DNA of 64,000 bases from the NCBI RefSeq assembly GCF_016598615.1, contig NZ_CP066831.1, positions 9,176,001 to 9,240,000 of the forward strand. Direction: 5' to 3'. Of the stretch, positions 24,371 through 33,570 are shown piece by piece. The notes under the pieces are model-generated. The model worked only from the letters and a program-made list of their open reading frames with translations, did no database searches and was not told where the DNA came from. This DNA is from Streptomyces liliifuscus (lineage in GTDB: Bacteria > Actinomycetota > Actinomycetes > Streptomycetales > Streptomycetaceae). Position 1 is the first letter of the stretch. The number at the start of each line of letters is the position of its first letter. A program made the position numbers and the translations under genes.

Positions 24371-26084
24371 GATCTCGCGTGCCGCGTACGCCGACCTGTT
24401 CGGCCCCACCACCGGCGACCGCATCCGGCTCGCCGACACCGATCTGCTGATCGAGATCGAGGAGGACCGCTCAGGCGGCCCCGGACGCGCCGGTGACGAG
24501 GCCGTGTTCGGCGGTGGCAAGGTCATCCGCGAGTCGATGGGCCAGTCGCGTGCTACGCGCGCAGACGGCACCCCGGACACCGTCATCACGGGTGCGGTGA
24601 TCATCGATCACTGGGGGATCGTCAAGGCCGACGTCGGCATCCGCGACGGCCGGATCACCGGCATCGGCAAGGCGGGCAACCCGGACACCATGGACGGGGT
24701 GCACCCGGACCTGGTGATCGGCCCGGAGACCGAGATCATCGCGGGCAACGGGCGGATCCTGACGGCCGGTGCCATCGACGCCCATGTGCATCTGATCTGT
24801 CCGCAGATCGCCGACGAGGCGCTGGCCTCCGGGATCACCACGCTCATCGGCGGCGGCACCGGTCCGGCCGAGGGCTCCAAGGCGACCACCGTCACGCCCG
24901 GACCCTGGCATCTGGCCCGGATGCTGGAGGCGATGGAGGAGTACCCGCTCAACTTCGGGCTCCTCGGCAAGGGCAACACCGTCTCCCACGAGGCGATGCT
25001 CTCCCAGCTGCGCGGCGGGGCGCTCGGTCTCAAGCTGCACGAGGACTGGGGGTCCACGCCCGCGGTCATCGACGCCGCGCTCACCGTGGCGGACCGGACG
25101 GGTGCGCAGATCGCCATCCACACGGACACCCTCAACGAGGCCGGGTTCGTGGCCGACACGCTCGCCGCGATCGCGGGCCGCACGATCCACGCGTACCACA
25201 CGGAAGGTGCGGGCGGCGGGCACGCGCCCGACATCATGAGCGTGGTCTCCGAGGCACATGTGCTGCCCAGCTCGACCAACCCGACCCGGCCCTACACCGT
25301 CAACACCGCCGAGGAACACCTCGACATGCTGATGGTCTGCCACCACCTCAACGCGGCCGTGCCCGAGGACCTCGCCTTCGCCGAGTCCCGGATCCGGCCC
25401 ACCACCATCGGGGCCGAGGACATCCTGCACGACCTCGGGGCGATCTCGATCATCTCCTCCGACGCGCAGGCCATGGGGCGCGTGGGCGAGGTCATCATGC
25501 GGACCTGGCAGACCGCCCACGTCATGAAGCGGCGGCGGGGCGCACTGCCCGGGGACGGACGTGCGGACAACCGTCGTGTACGTCGCTATGTCGCCAAGTA
25601 CACGATCAACCCGGCCCTCGCCCAGGGACTCGCCCGCGAGGTCGGCTCCGTCGAGACCGGGAAGCTCGCCGACCTCGTGCTGTGGGAGCCCGCGTTCTTC
25701 GGCGTCAAGCCGCATCTCGTCGTCAAGGGCGGGCAGATCGCGTATGCGCAGATGGGCGACGCCAACGCGTCCATTCCCACGCCGCAGCCGATTCTGCCCC
25801 GGCCGATGTTCGGGGCGATCGGGCGGGCGCCCGCCTCCAACTCGTTCAACTTCGTCGCGCCGATCGCGATCGAGGACGGGCTGCCGGAGCGGCTCGGGCT
25901 CGGCAAGCGGTTCGTGTCGATCGAGTCGACGCGTGGGGTGACCAAGGCGGACATGCGGGAGAACGACGCGCGGCCGCGGGTGGAGATCGATCCCGACAGC
26001 TTCGCCGTCACGATCGACGGGGAGCTGGTGGAGGCCACGCCTGCTGCCGAACTGCCCATGGCTCAGCGGTATTTCTTGTTCTGA
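24363..26084 (+). CDS. ureC: urease subunit alpha (catalytic)
   Basis: The 573-residue UreC has all nickel-site residues: HVHLICPQ (two His, about 140), the Lys to be carbamylated in GLKLHEDWGSTP (about 223), the His of AIHTDTLNEAGF and AYHTEGAGGGHAPD, the catalytic MVCHHLN flap His (about 325) and the Asp ligand in SSDAQAMGRVGE (about 366). Length is normal. It needs UreD, UreF and UreG, all encoded downstream, for nickel insertion. Confidence 0.97.
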   Translation: MPEISRAAYADLFGPTTGDRIRLADTDLLIEIEEDRSGGPGRAGDEAVFGGGKVIRESMGQSRATRADGTPDTVITGAVIIDHWGIVKADVGIRDGRITGIGKAGNPDTMDGVHPDLVIGPETEIIAGNGRILTAGAIDAHVHLICPQIADEALASGITTLIGGGTGPAEGSKATTVTPGPWHLARMLEAMEEYPLNFGLLGKGNTVSHEAMLSQLRGGALGLKLHEDWGSTPAVIDAALTVADRTGAQIAIHTDTLNEAGFVADTLAAIAGRTIHAYHTEGAGGGHAPDIMSVVSEAHVLPSSTNPTRPYTVNTAEEHLDMLMVCHHLNAAVPEDLAFAESRIRPTTIGAEDILHDLGAISIISSDAQAMGRVGEVIMRTWQTAHVMKRRRGALPGDGRADNRRVRRYVAKYTINPALAQGLAREVGSVETGKLADLVLWEPAFFGVKPHLVVKGGQIAYAQMGDANASIPTPQPILPRPMFGAIGRAPASNSFNFVAPIAIEDGLPERLGLGKRFVSIESTRGVTKADMRENDARPRVEIDPDSFAVTIDGELVEATPAAELPMAQRYFLF

Positions 26085-26171
26085 TCCCGCTGGCTCGGCT
26101 GGGCTGGGCCAGCTGGTTCTCGTGGTTCTTCCGGGTTCGTTTTCTGCTGATTCCGAGTGCTGAGGCTCGTC

Positions 26172-26846
26172 ATGTCGCGTGCTGCGTTGCTTGTGCTGGC
26201 CGACGGTCGGTTTCCCGCCGGGGGGCATGCCCACTCCGGTGGGGCCGAGGCGGCGGTCAAGGCCGGGCGGATCACCGGTGCGGGGAGTCTGGAGGAGTTC
26301 TGCCGGGGGCGGTTGCACACGGCGGGGCTGGTGTCGGCCTCGCTCGCCGCTGCCGCCGCCCTCGGCATCGATCCCGTGGAACTGGACGGGGCCGCGGACG
26401 CCCGTACCCCGTCCCTGGCCCTCCGGGTCGCCGCCCGGAAGCTCGGGCGGCAGTTGATGCGGGCCGCTCGGGCCACATGGCCGTCCGCCGAACTCGACGC
26501 GCTGGCGCGGGAGTTCCCCAAGGGCGCCCATCAGCCGGTCGTTCTCGGGCTGGCTGCCCGGGCCGCGGGGCTCGGGGCGGAGGACGCCGCGTACTGCGCT
26601 GTGTACGAGAGTGTCAGTGGGCCGGCGAGTGCGACGGTGCGGTTGCTGAGTCTTGATCCGTTCGATGCGACCGGGGTGTTGGCTCGGTTGGCGCCCGAGC
26701 TTGATCTGGTGGCGGAGCGGGCGAGTGCGGTGGCGCGGTGTGCGTTGGAGGGTGGGGTCGGGGTGTTGCCAGCGGCTTCCGCGCCGGTGTTGGAGATCAG
26801 TGCGGAGGTGCATGCTGCTTGGGCTGTGCGGTTGTTTGCCTCGTAG
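26172..26846 (+). CDS. ureF: urease accessory protein UreF
   Basis: UreF acts with UreD to gate UreG-dependent nickel delivery to the apo-enzyme. The 224-residue protein has LLVLADGRFPAGGHAHSGG near the start, a form of the UreF SDxxFPxGxFxHSxGLE motif, and a helical body. The ATG at 26172 is chosen over the GTG at 26157 because GAGG is spaced 6-7 bases upstream. The 87-bp gap after ureC is longer than other gaps in the operon and no terminator is evident. Confidence 0.9.
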   Translation: MSRAALLVLADGRFPAGGHAHSGGAEAAVKAGRITGAGSLEEFCRGRLHTAGLVSASLAAAAALGIDPVELDGAADARTPSLALRVAARKLGRQLMRAARATWPSAELDALAREFPKGAHQPVVLGLAARAAGLGAEDAAYCAVYESVSGPASATVRLLSLDPFDATGVLARLAPELDLVAERASAVARCALEGGVGVLPAASAPVLEISAEVHAAWAVRLFAS

Positions 26847-26877
26847 GTTTTTTCGCCCCCGCCGCCCCTACCCATTC

Positions 26878-26974
26878 CCGTCCCCTGGGGGCTGCGCCCC
26901 CAGACCCCCGCTATCGGCCTGAACGGCCTCGTCCTCAAACGCCGGACGGGCTGAAAAGCAGCCGGACGGGCTGA
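26878..26974. repeat. dispersed repeat, family C, between ureF and ureG
   Basis: Contains a CTGGGGG/CCCCCAG hairpin (26885-26903), then CTCGTCCTCAAACGCCGGAC and two copies of GCCGGACGGGCTGA 20 bp apart (26941 and 26961). The TCAAACGCCGGACGGGCTGA string is, from memory, one of the commonest intergenic repeats in Streptomyces. Its presence inside an operon may cause partial termination or mRNA processing. Confidence 0.8.
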
Positions 26975-27012
26975 GATGTGTCAGAGCCAGTTGAAGAAGT
27001 GGAGCCGTATCC

Positions 27013-27690
27013 ATGCATCTTGACCACTCCCACGATGGTGCCTCCGCTGTGAGCGCCGACGCCCACCGGCCCGACGGGCGGCGGCGGGCCCTGCGGATCG
27101 GGCTCGGGGGGCCCGTCGGGTCCGGGAAGACCGCTACCGTGGCGGCGCTCTGTCGGGTTCTGCGGGATGAGTTGGCGCTGGCGGTCGTCACCAATGACAT
27201 CTATACGCGTGAGGACGCCGAGTTCCTGTTGCGGGAGGCTGTGTTGCCGCCCGAGCGGATCACCGCCGTGGAGACCGGGGCCTGTCCGCACACGGCTATT
27301 CGGGACGACATCTCCGCGAATCTCGAAGCCGTCGAGGATCTGGAGGACGAGGTCGGGCCCCTGGATCTCGTTCTTGTCGAGTCGGGGGGTGACAACCTCA
27401 CCGCGACCTTCAGCAAAGGGCTGGTCGACGCTCAGATCTTCGTGATCGATGTCGCCGGCGGGGACGACATTCCGCGCAAGGGTGGGCCCGGGGTCACCAC
27501 CGCCGACCTGCTCGTCGTCAACAAGACCGATCTCGCTCCGTACGTCGGTTCCGACCTCGGGCGGATGGCCGCCGACGCCAAGGCGCAGCGGGCCGAACTG
27601 CCGGTGGTGTTCCAGTCGTTGCGGGGCGAGGACGGGGTGAAGGACGTCGCCGCCTGGGTGCGGGCGCAGCTCGCCGCGTGGACGGCATGA
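27013..27690 (+). CDS. ureG: urease accessory GTPase UreG
   Basis: The 225-residue SIMIBI GTPase has the P-loop GLGGPVGSGKTATV, the nickel-binding Cys-Pro-His in ETGACPHTAIRDD, the base-specificity NKTDLAPYVG and ESGGDNLTATFSKGL. A short His/Asp N-terminal stretch (MHLDHSHDG) could bind nickel, which matters because no ureE is present. Translation overlaps ureD (ATGA). Confidence 0.96.
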   Translation: MHLDHSHDGASAVSADAHRPDGRRRALRIGLGGPVGSGKTATVAALCRVLRDELALAVVTNDIYTREDAEFLLREAVLPPERITAVETGACPHTAIRDDISANLEAVEDLEDEVGPLDLVLVESGGDNLTATFSKGLVDAQIFVIDVAGGDDIPRKGGPGVTTADLLVVNKTDLAPYVGSDLGRMAADAKAQRAELPVVFQSLRGEDGVKDVAAWVRAQLAAWTA

Positions 27691-28460
27691 CGACCGGCGA
27701 GGTCGAGGTGACTGGGGTGCGCGCTCTCGCGCGGATCCGGGCGCGGGACGACGGGCGGGGCGGTACCGCTCTGCCCACGCTGGAGGGGCAGGGGCCGCTC
27801 GCCCTGCGGCGGACGCGGGCCAGTGGTTCCGAGGCGCGGGTCATGCTGGTCGGGGCGATGAGCGGGCCCCTGGGCGGTGATCACTTCACCGTCGAGGCGG
27901 AGGTCGGTGACGGTGCGCGGCTGCACGTCGGGTCGGCCGCCGCCACCATCGCGCTGCCGGGGCAGGCCAAGGGCGAGGCGCGCTATGACGTACGGCTCAC
28001 GGTGGCCGAAGGCGGTGAACTGCGTTGGATGCCCGAGCAGTTGATCTCCGCCAGTGGTAGTGAGCTGTGCGTGAGTACGGGTGTGGACCTTGCTGTCGGT
28101 GCGCGGCTCGTGCTGCGCGAGGAGCAGGTGCTCGGGCGGGCCAACGAAGAGCCCGGGCGGCTTGCCAGTCGGCTCACCGTGCGGCTCGACGGGCGTCCGC
28201 TGCTCGATCAGGAGCTCTCCTGCGGACCCGGGGCGCCGGGCGGGTGGGACGGTCCCGCCGTGCTCGCCGGGCATCGGGCGCTCGGGCAACTCGTCGTCGT
28301 ACGACCGGAGTTCGGTCGGCAGCCGGTCGAGGCGCGACTGCTGGGGGAGTACGCCGTGCTCACTCCGCTCGCCGGTCCGGGGGCTCTCGTGACCGCGCTC
28401 GCGCCGGACGCGCTGCGCCTGCGGCGCATCCTCGACGAGGCGCTCGGCACACTCGCCTGA
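27687..28460 (+). CDS. ureD: urease accessory protein UreD
   Basis: UreD is the scaffold that binds apo-urease and UreF. The 257-residue protein has GPLGGDHFTVEAEVGDGARL, RWMPEQLISASGSEL and the DPG-like SCGPGAPGGW region. The ATG at 27687 overlaps the ureG TGA as ATGA. It is the last gene of the cluster. Sequence divergence between UreD proteins is normally high, but position and motifs agree. Confidence 0.9.
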   Translation: MTTGEVEVTGVRALARIRARDDGRGGTALPTLEGQGPLALRRTRASGSEARVMLVGAMSGPLGGDHFTVEAEVGDGARLHVGSAAATIALPGQAKGEARYDVRLTVAEGGELRWMPEQLISASGSELCVSTGVDLAVGARLVLREEQVLGRANEEPGRLASRLTVRLDGRPLLDQELSCGPGAPGGWDGPAVLAGHRALGQLVVVRPEFGRQPVEARLLGEYAVLTPLAGPGALVTALAPDALRLRRILDEALGTLA

Positions 28461-28559
28461 AACAAACCGCACCGCTCAACGGGCAGTGATGTTCCGGTTA
28501 TCGGATTGGCAAAGAAGCCACTTCACCCCTGTTCTCAGGGACCTCACAGCCGGAAGGAT

Positions 28560-28596
28560 CCCCCTACTGACCACAACGACAGTAGACAGCAGGGGG
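28560..28596 (+). promoter_or_regulatory. leader hairpin that can mask the ribosome-binding site of the aminopeptidase
   Basis: CCCCCTACTG (28560-28569) can pair with CAGTAG (28580-28585) and, past a five-base bulge, AGGGGG (28591-28596). AGGGGG is part of the GGGGGAGGA ribosome-binding site of the next gene. Confidence 0.45.
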
Positions 28597-28605
28597 AGGA
28601 CTCAC

Positions 28606-30192
28606 TTGAGGGGTTTGAGAAGGGCGACGGCGTTCGGCTCGGCCGGAGCGCTCGTCACAGCGACGCTGATAGCCGGCGCCGTCGCGGCCCCGACGGCCAG
28701 CGCGGACAGCCGCCACGGCCAGGACAGCCAGACGCGCGGCGCCGCGATCGCCGCCGCTCGCGCGGCCAAGGCAGGCATCGACTGGACGGACTGTCCGGCC
28801 GACTGGGGAATCGCGAAGCCCGTCCAGTGCGGCTGGGTCACGGTGCCGCTCGACTACGCGAAGCCCAACGGCAAGAAGATCAAGCTCGCCGTGGACCGCA
28901 TCGGCAACACGGGTACGAAGGCGGAGCGCCAGGGCGCACTCGTCTACAACCCGGGCGGCCCCGGCGGCTCAGGACTGCGGTTCCCGCTCCGGGTCACCAC
29001 CAAGAACCCGCTGTGGGTGAAGGCGTCGAAGGCGTACGACTTCGTGGGCTTCGACCCGCGCGGCGTCGGCCACTCGGCGCCCATCTCCTGCGCGGACCCG
29101 CAGGAGTTCGTGAAGGCGCCGAAGATGGACCCGGTGCCGGACTCCGAGGCCGACAAGCGCGCCCAGCGCAAGCTCGCCGCCGAGTACGCGGCCGGCTGCG
29201 CCGAGCGCAGCGGCGAGATGCTGCCGCACATGACGACCCCGAACACCGTCCGTGACCTGGATGTCATCCGGGCCGCGCTCGGCGAGAAGAAGCTCAACTT
29301 CCTGGGCGTCTCGTACGGCACGTACATCGCCGCCGTGTACGGCACGATGTACCCGACCCACGTCCGCCGCATGATCGCGGACAGTGTCGTCAACCCGTCG
29401 CGCGAGAAGATCTGGTACGAGGCCAACCTCGACCAGGACGTCGCCTTCGAGATGCGCTGGAAGGACTGGCAGGACTGGGTCGCCAAGAACGACGCGGCCT
29501 TCCACCTCGGTGACACCCGGGCCAAGGTCCAGGAGCAGTGGCTGAAGCTGCGTGCCACCGCCAAGAAGAACCCCATCGGTGGTGTCGTCGGCCCGGCCGA
29601 GCTCATCGGCTTCTTCCAGAGCGCCCCGTACTACGACTCGTCGTGGGTGCCGGTCGCGACCGTGTTCAGCAAGTACGTCGCCGGTGACACCCAGGCACTC
29701 GTCGACGCCGCGGCCCCCGACCCGTCGGACACCGCGGGCAACATCGCCTCGGAGAACGGCAACGCCGTCTACACGGCCGTCGAGTGCACCGACGCCAAGT
29801 GGCCCACCAGCTGGAAGAAGTGGGACCGCGACAACACCGAGCTGCACAAGAACTACCCGTTCATGACGTGGGCCAACGCCTGGCTGAACCTGCCGTGCGC
29901 GACCTGGCCTGCCAAGCAGCAGACCCCGGTCAACGTGAAGTCCGGCAAGGGTCTGCCGCCCGTCCTGATCGTGCAGGCCACGCGTGACGCCGCCACTCCG
30001 TACGAGGGTGGCGTCGAGCTGCACAAGCGCTTCAAGGGCTCCCGCCTGATCACCGAGAAGGACGCGGGCTCGCACGGCGTGACCGGGCTGACCAACCCCT
30101 GCATCAACGAGCGGGTGGACACCTACCTGCTCACCGGCAAGGTCGACTCGGCCGACGTGACGTGCACCCCGCACGCCACGCCCAAGCCGTAG
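28606..30192 (+). CDS. tap: secreted tripeptidyl aminopeptidase (alpha/beta hydrolase, Tap family)
   Basis: Tap removes tripeptides from secreted protein N-termini. The 528-residue precursor has a long signal peptide ending AAPTASA. The mature enzyme has YNPGGPGGSGLRF (oxyanion hole), the nucleophile in FLGVSYGTYIAAVYG, the Asp in QATRDAATPYEGG and the His in KDAGSHGVTG, plus the C-terminal TAP-like domain. Start is TTG at 28606, six bases after GGGGGAGGA. The ATG at 28486 in frame would add 40 non-signal residues across the leader hairpin. It resembles the S. coelicolor SCO1230/S. lividans Tap. Confidence 0.92.
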   Translation: MRGLRRATAFGSAGALVTATLIAGAVAAPTASADSRHGQDSQTRGAAIAAARAAKAGIDWTDCPADWGIAKPVQCGWVTVPLDYAKPNGKKIKLAVDRIGNTGTKAERQGALVYNPGGPGGSGLRFPLRVTTKNPLWVKASKAYDFVGFDPRGVGHSAPISCADPQEFVKAPKMDPVPDSEADKRAQRKLAAEYAAGCAERSGEMLPHMTTPNTVRDLDVIRAALGEKKLNFLGVSYGTYIAAVYGTMYPTHVRRMIADSVVNPSREKIWYEANLDQDVAFEMRWKDWQDWVAKNDAAFHLGDTRAKVQEQWLKLRATAKKNPIGGVVGPAELIGFFQSAPYYDSSWVPVATVFSKYVAGDTQALVDAAAPDPSDTAGNIASENGNAVYTAVECTDAKWPTSWKKWDRDNTELHKNYPFMTWANAWLNLPCATWPAKQQTPVNVKSGKGLPPVLIVQATRDAATPYEGGVELHKRFKGSRLITEKDAGSHGVTGLTNPCINERVDTYLLTGKVDSADVTCTPHATPKP

Positions 30193-30220
30193 CAACAGGC
30201 ACTGGTAGCAGTACGCGGAC

Positions 30221-30249
30221 GAGGGGCGGCCGGATTCCGGCCGCCCCTC
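30221..30249. terminator. bidirectional terminator hairpin, 13-bp stem
   Basis: GAGGGGCGGCCGG and CCGGCCGCCCCTC with an ATT loop, between the convergent aminopeptidase and epimerase genes (epimerase stop at 30252). Confidence 0.8.
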
Positions 30250-30251
30250 GT

Positions 30252-31277
30252 TCATGCCCGCAGCCAGGCGTCCTCCGCCGCGTAGTCGAAGAGGTCGCCG
30301 TAGTTCTGGAACATCTTCGGGTACGCCTCCCGCCAGTCCCGGCCTGCCAGTTGGCGCTCGATCCAGGCGATGGTGTCCGGCAGCGTCTCCGCGTACCGCG
30401 CCACCGCCCGGTACCCCAACTCCCGTTCGGCGGCCGTCATGTCGCAGACCACCGGGTGCGGAACGGACCACGGAGTGTCGCCCACGGTCTCGGCGGGCGC
30501 GGGTCCGTCGACCAGGACGCTCTCGGTCTCGACCCCCATCACCGCGTCGATGGCGACGGCGATCTCCGCCACCGTGGGCGCGTCGGGATCGACCGCGTTC
30601 AGCGCACGGGCGCCGGGCTTCCGCGCGGCCAGCCGGACCAACTCCGCGATGTTGTGGACGCTCGCCGGATGGAACCGGCTCTCCCCGCCGTACGCGAGTA
30701 CGCGCCGACGCCGGCCGTCCAGGTTGCGCTTGACGAAGTACAGCTCGCGCGGGGTTCGGCAGTGCGGCCCGTGGATCGCTCCCGCGCGGAGCAGCGTGGT
30801 CGGCAACTCGTCGGCCGCGGCGAGCAGTTCACGCTCCAGACCGGCCTTGCGGGTGCTGTAGGAGGTTTCGGCGGGCGCGACGGTCCGCTGGTCCTCCGGC
30901 AGGGGCACCGGATACTCCGGGAACCCGTCGGGCTGCTCCTGCGTATCGAAGTTGCGGCCCTTGTCGTCCTCGTACACCGACACGCTGGAGACCACCACGG
31001 CCGATCCGACGCGACCGGCCAGATTCGTCAACTGCCGTGCGTGCTCCGGCCCGTAGGCCACCATGTCCACCAGTACGTCGCAGCCGTCGCCGATCGCGGC
31101 GGCCAGGGCGGAGTCGTCCGCGCGGTCCGCCCGTGCCGTCCGTACCCCGTCGGGCCAGGACGCGTCCCGTCCGCCGCCCCGCGAGACGGCCGTCACCTCC
31201 CAGCCGTCCGTGGCGAGCGCCCCCACGGCCACCCGCCCGATCTGTCCCGTCGCTCCGATCACCACAGCTCGTCCCAT
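30252..31277 (-). CDS. NAD(P)-dependent epimerase/reductase, extended SDR-like
   Basis: The 341-residue protein starts with the dinucleotide-binding motif VVIGATGQIGRVA. It has DVLVDMVAYG and VVVSSVSVYED in the usual SDR positions, but the catalytic YxxxK reads YSTRKAGLE (about residue 140), which is compatible with activity. It could be a sugar-nucleotide epimerase or an aldehyde/ketone reductase. Nothing nearby names a substrate. GTAGGG-rich leader, own promoter probable. Confidence 0.85.
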   Translation of the reverse strand: MGRAVVIGATGQIGRVAVGALATDGWEVTAVSRGGGRDASWPDGVRTARADRADDSALAAAIGDGCDVLVDMVAYGPEHARQLTNLAGRVGSAVVVSSVSVYEDDKGRNFDTQEQPDGFPEYPVPLPEDQRTVAPAETSYSTRKAGLERELLAAADELPTTLLRAGAIHGPHCRTPRELYFVKRNLDGRRRRVLAYGGESRFHPASVHNIAELVRLAARKPGARALNAVDPDAPTVAEIAVAIDAVMGVETESVLVDGPAPAETVGDTPWSVPHPVVCDMTAAERELGYRAVARYAETLPDTIAWIERQLAGRDWREAYPKMFQNYGDLFDYAAEDAWLRA

Positions 31278-31385
31278 GGGGCGACCGTAGGGCTCCCGCC
31301 GCCGGGATCGCAGCGCATTAGCTGTGGGCAGATCGTTTCCGCCCGGCGGACATCGGCCCGGCGGACGTCGGCGGCCCGGCGACAG

Positions 31386-32114
31386 TCACCTCAGCGGCAT
31401 ACGGGGGAACTTGCGCTTCGCCAGCGCCGCCTTCTCGGCGGCCTCCTCCGCTTTGACGACGGCCGCGTACCGGTCGACGTACTCCTGCTCGGAGAGCGTG
31501 AGGATCGCGTACATGATCTCGTCGGTGATGGCGCGCAGGATCGCCTTCTCGTTCTCCATGCCCGAGTAGCGGGAGAATTCGAGGGGCTCGCCGAAGCGGA
31601 TCGACACGGGGTGGATCTTCGGGATCTTCCGGCCCGGGGGCTGGGCCTCGAAGGTGCCGATCATCGCGCACGGGATGACCGGGACCCCGGCCTTCAGCGC
31701 CATCACGGCGACGCCGACCTTGCCCTTGTAGAGGCGGCCGTCGTGCGAGCGGGTGCCCTCCGGGTAGATGCCGAGCAGTTCGTCCTTGCTCAATACGCCG
31801 AGACCCTCGCGGATGGCGGCCTGGCCCGCGTCCTTGCCGGAGCGGTCCACCGGGATCTGCCCGGCGCTGCGGAAGAAGGCCGCCGTCAGCCGGCCTCTGA
31901 CGCCCGGGCCCGTGAAGTACTCGGCCTTGGCGAGGAACGTGATGCGCCGCTTGAGGATCGCGGGCATCAGGAAGTGGTCCGAGAACGAAAGGTGATTGCC
32001 CGCGACGATGGCCGCACCCGTCGCCGGTACGTGCTCCAGACCTTCGATCCGAGGGCGGAAGACCAGCCGCAACAGCGGTCCCAGAATCACGTACTTGAGA
32101 ACGTAATAGAACAA
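31386..32114 (-). CDS. 1-acyl-sn-glycerol-3-phosphate acyltransferase (PlsC family)
   Basis: The 242-residue protein has acyltransferase motif I NHLSFSDHFL (H-x4-D, about residue 40) and motif III IYPEGTRSHDG (about 115), with an N-terminal membrane-associated helix FYYVLKYVILGPLLRLVF. It acylates lysophosphatidate at the membrane. A TTG start at 32114 is chosen because GAGGAG is 7 bases upstream and it opens the conserved N-terminus. The ATG at 32147 would put a Cys-rich nine-residue piece ahead. Confidence 0.9.
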   Translation of the reverse strand: MFYYVLKYVILGPLLRLVFRPRIEGLEHVPATGAAIVAGNHLSFSDHFLMPAILKRRITFLAKAEYFTGPGVRGRLTAAFFRSAGQIPVDRSGKDAGQAAIREGLGVLSKDELLGIYPEGTRSHDGRLYKGKVGVAVMALKAGVPVIPCAMIGTFEAQPPGRKIPKIHPVSIRFGEPLEFSRYSGMENEKAILRAITDEIMYAILTLSEQEYVDRYAAVVKAEEAAEKAALAKRKFPRMPLR

Positions 32115-32269
32115 GGGGTCGCTCCTCACTTCACAGGATCGGCTCAACCGCCGCGTTCTGGCTGGTCAACAGGTGTGCTGCGGGACGCCAGTGTATGTGC
32201 AGGGGCGGATCCCCGTAACCGTCCCCGAACGCACTCATGCTGCCCCGCTGTCCTCTTCCGGACCACCCG

Positions 32270-33478
32270 TCAGGGCAGTACCTGGCTCGATCTTGATGTG
32301 TCGCCGCTGCCCAACTGGTCGGCCAGACAGGCGAGATACAACGCCATGGTGGTCCGGTGCTCCCGCAGGGGCCGGCCGGTGATCTGCTCGATCTTGTTCA
32401 TGCGGTAGACCACGGTGTTGCGGTGGACGTGCAGCGCCGCGGACGCCCGTACGAGGTTGAAGCCGTTCTCGCACCACGCGGTGATCGTGTCGCGGAGCAC
32501 CGGCCAGTCCGGCTGGGCGCGCAGGTCCCTGGCGGTCAGGTCGAGCAGGCGGTTGCGGGCGGGCTGGCCGACCGCGGCCAGAACCTGGTGGACCCGCAGA
32601 TCGGTGATCACGTGGACGGGGGCACGGCCCGCCAGCCGGGCGCCGAGGCGCAGCGCGTCGCACGCGTCCTGGTAGGAGTCGTGCAGGGCGCCGACCGAGG
32701 CGGCCGGTTCGCCGATTCCCGCGCGGGCCGTGAGGCCGCCCTGCGCGGCGATCAGGTCGGTGACGCGTCGGCAGCCGACCGACAGGGCGGCCTCCGGCTG
32801 GTCGGGCTGGAGCCGGTGCAGCACGCCGATCCAGCCGGGAGCCGTCGTGGCGATGATGTCCTGCGGGTCGGCGAACACCTCGCGGACCGTGCGGAGCAGT
32901 TCCGAGCGGACCAGCGCCATGTCCCGCGTCGGTGTGCCGTGCCGACGGCCGCCCGTGTCCGGCACGGTCACCTCGAAGGCCACCGCGACCCGCCGCAACC
33001 GCAGGTCGAAGCCCAGCTCGGCGGCCCGGAAGACGAGGAAGTCGCCCTCCACCACCTGAGGGTCGTACGAGGCGAGGTCGGCCAGCAGCTTCTCCGCCGC
33101 CCGTTCGGCGAGCAGCCGGGAGCGGAGCATCACCGACTCCCGGAGCAGGATCTCCGTCTGCCGCTTCACCAGCAGGCCGAAGCGTCGCACCTGGGCGGGC
33201 GTACCGGTGATCCCGACCGTCCCCACCGCCTGTCCGTCGGTGACGAGCGGCAGGGTGACACCCGGGCGTACGCCCTGGAGCCGATGGGCCTGCGACGCGT
33301 TGTGCGTGGCCGGTTCCTGTGTACGGATCACCTCGACGGACGCCTCGTGGAACGTGCCGACCCGGTGGGTGTCACCGCTGCCGATGACCATCCCGTCCGC
33401 GTCGGTGATCAGCACGTTGAAGCCGATGACCGCGGAGGTGTCCCCGGCGATCTCCTGGGCGAGCGAGGGACTCAGCAC
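32270..33478 (-). CDS. CdaR/PucR-family transcriptional regulator (sugar-diacid type)
   Basis: The 402-residue protein has an N-terminal Diacid_rec domain (LAQEIAGDTSAVIGFNVLIT to about 130, with HRLQGVRPGVTLPLV), a central GGDEF-like region and a C-terminal PucR HTH: WCENGFNLVRASAALHVH then RNTVVYRMNKIEQITG. GTG at 33478 is preceded by GGGAGG at 7 bases; the frame upstream is the translated tandem repeat. CdaR regulators respond to glucarate, galactarate or glycerate. It is divergent from the amino-acid transporter operon and may control it. Confidence 0.9.
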   Translation of the reverse strand: MLSPSLAQEIAGDTSAVIGFNVLITDADGMVIGSGDTHRVGTFHEASVEVIRTQEPATHNASQAHRLQGVRPGVTLPLVTDGQAVGTVGITGTPAQVRRFGLLVKRQTEILLRESVMLRSRLLAERAAEKLLADLASYDPQVVEGDFLVFRAAELGFDLRLRRVAVAFEVTVPDTGGRRHGTPTRDMALVRSELLRTVREVFADPQDIIATTAPGWIGVLHRLQPDQPEAALSVGCRRVTDLIAAQGGLTARAGIGEPAASVGALHDSYQDACDALRLGARLAGRAPVHVITDLRVHQVLAAVGQPARNRLLDLTARDLRAQPDWPVLRDTITAWCENGFNLVRASAALHVHRNTVVYRMNKIEQITGRPLREHRTTMALYLACLADQLGSGDTSRSSQVLP

Positions 33479-33496
33479 GGGCGTTCCTCCCGTCGA

Positions 33497-33570
33497 GGGG
33501 ACGGACCGGGGACGGAATGGCGGACGGACCGGGGACGGACCGGGGGACGGACCAGGGATGGATCGACGAT
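33497..33570. repeat. tandem GGACGGACCGG repeats upstream of the CdaR-like gene
   Basis: Four to five imperfect copies of GGACGGACCGG lie between the CdaR-like start (33478) and the divergent transporter operon (33769). They could be a multi-site operator or only a minisatellite. Confidence 0.6.

Noticed and set aside
24471..26813. 780-codon minus-strand open frame across ureC and ureF
   Set aside because: Antisense to genes with all urease motifs; composition is that of a shadow frame.
30162..32408. 748-codon plus-strand open frame
   Set aside because: Antisense to the epimerase and acyltransferase genes, both with intact active-site motifs.
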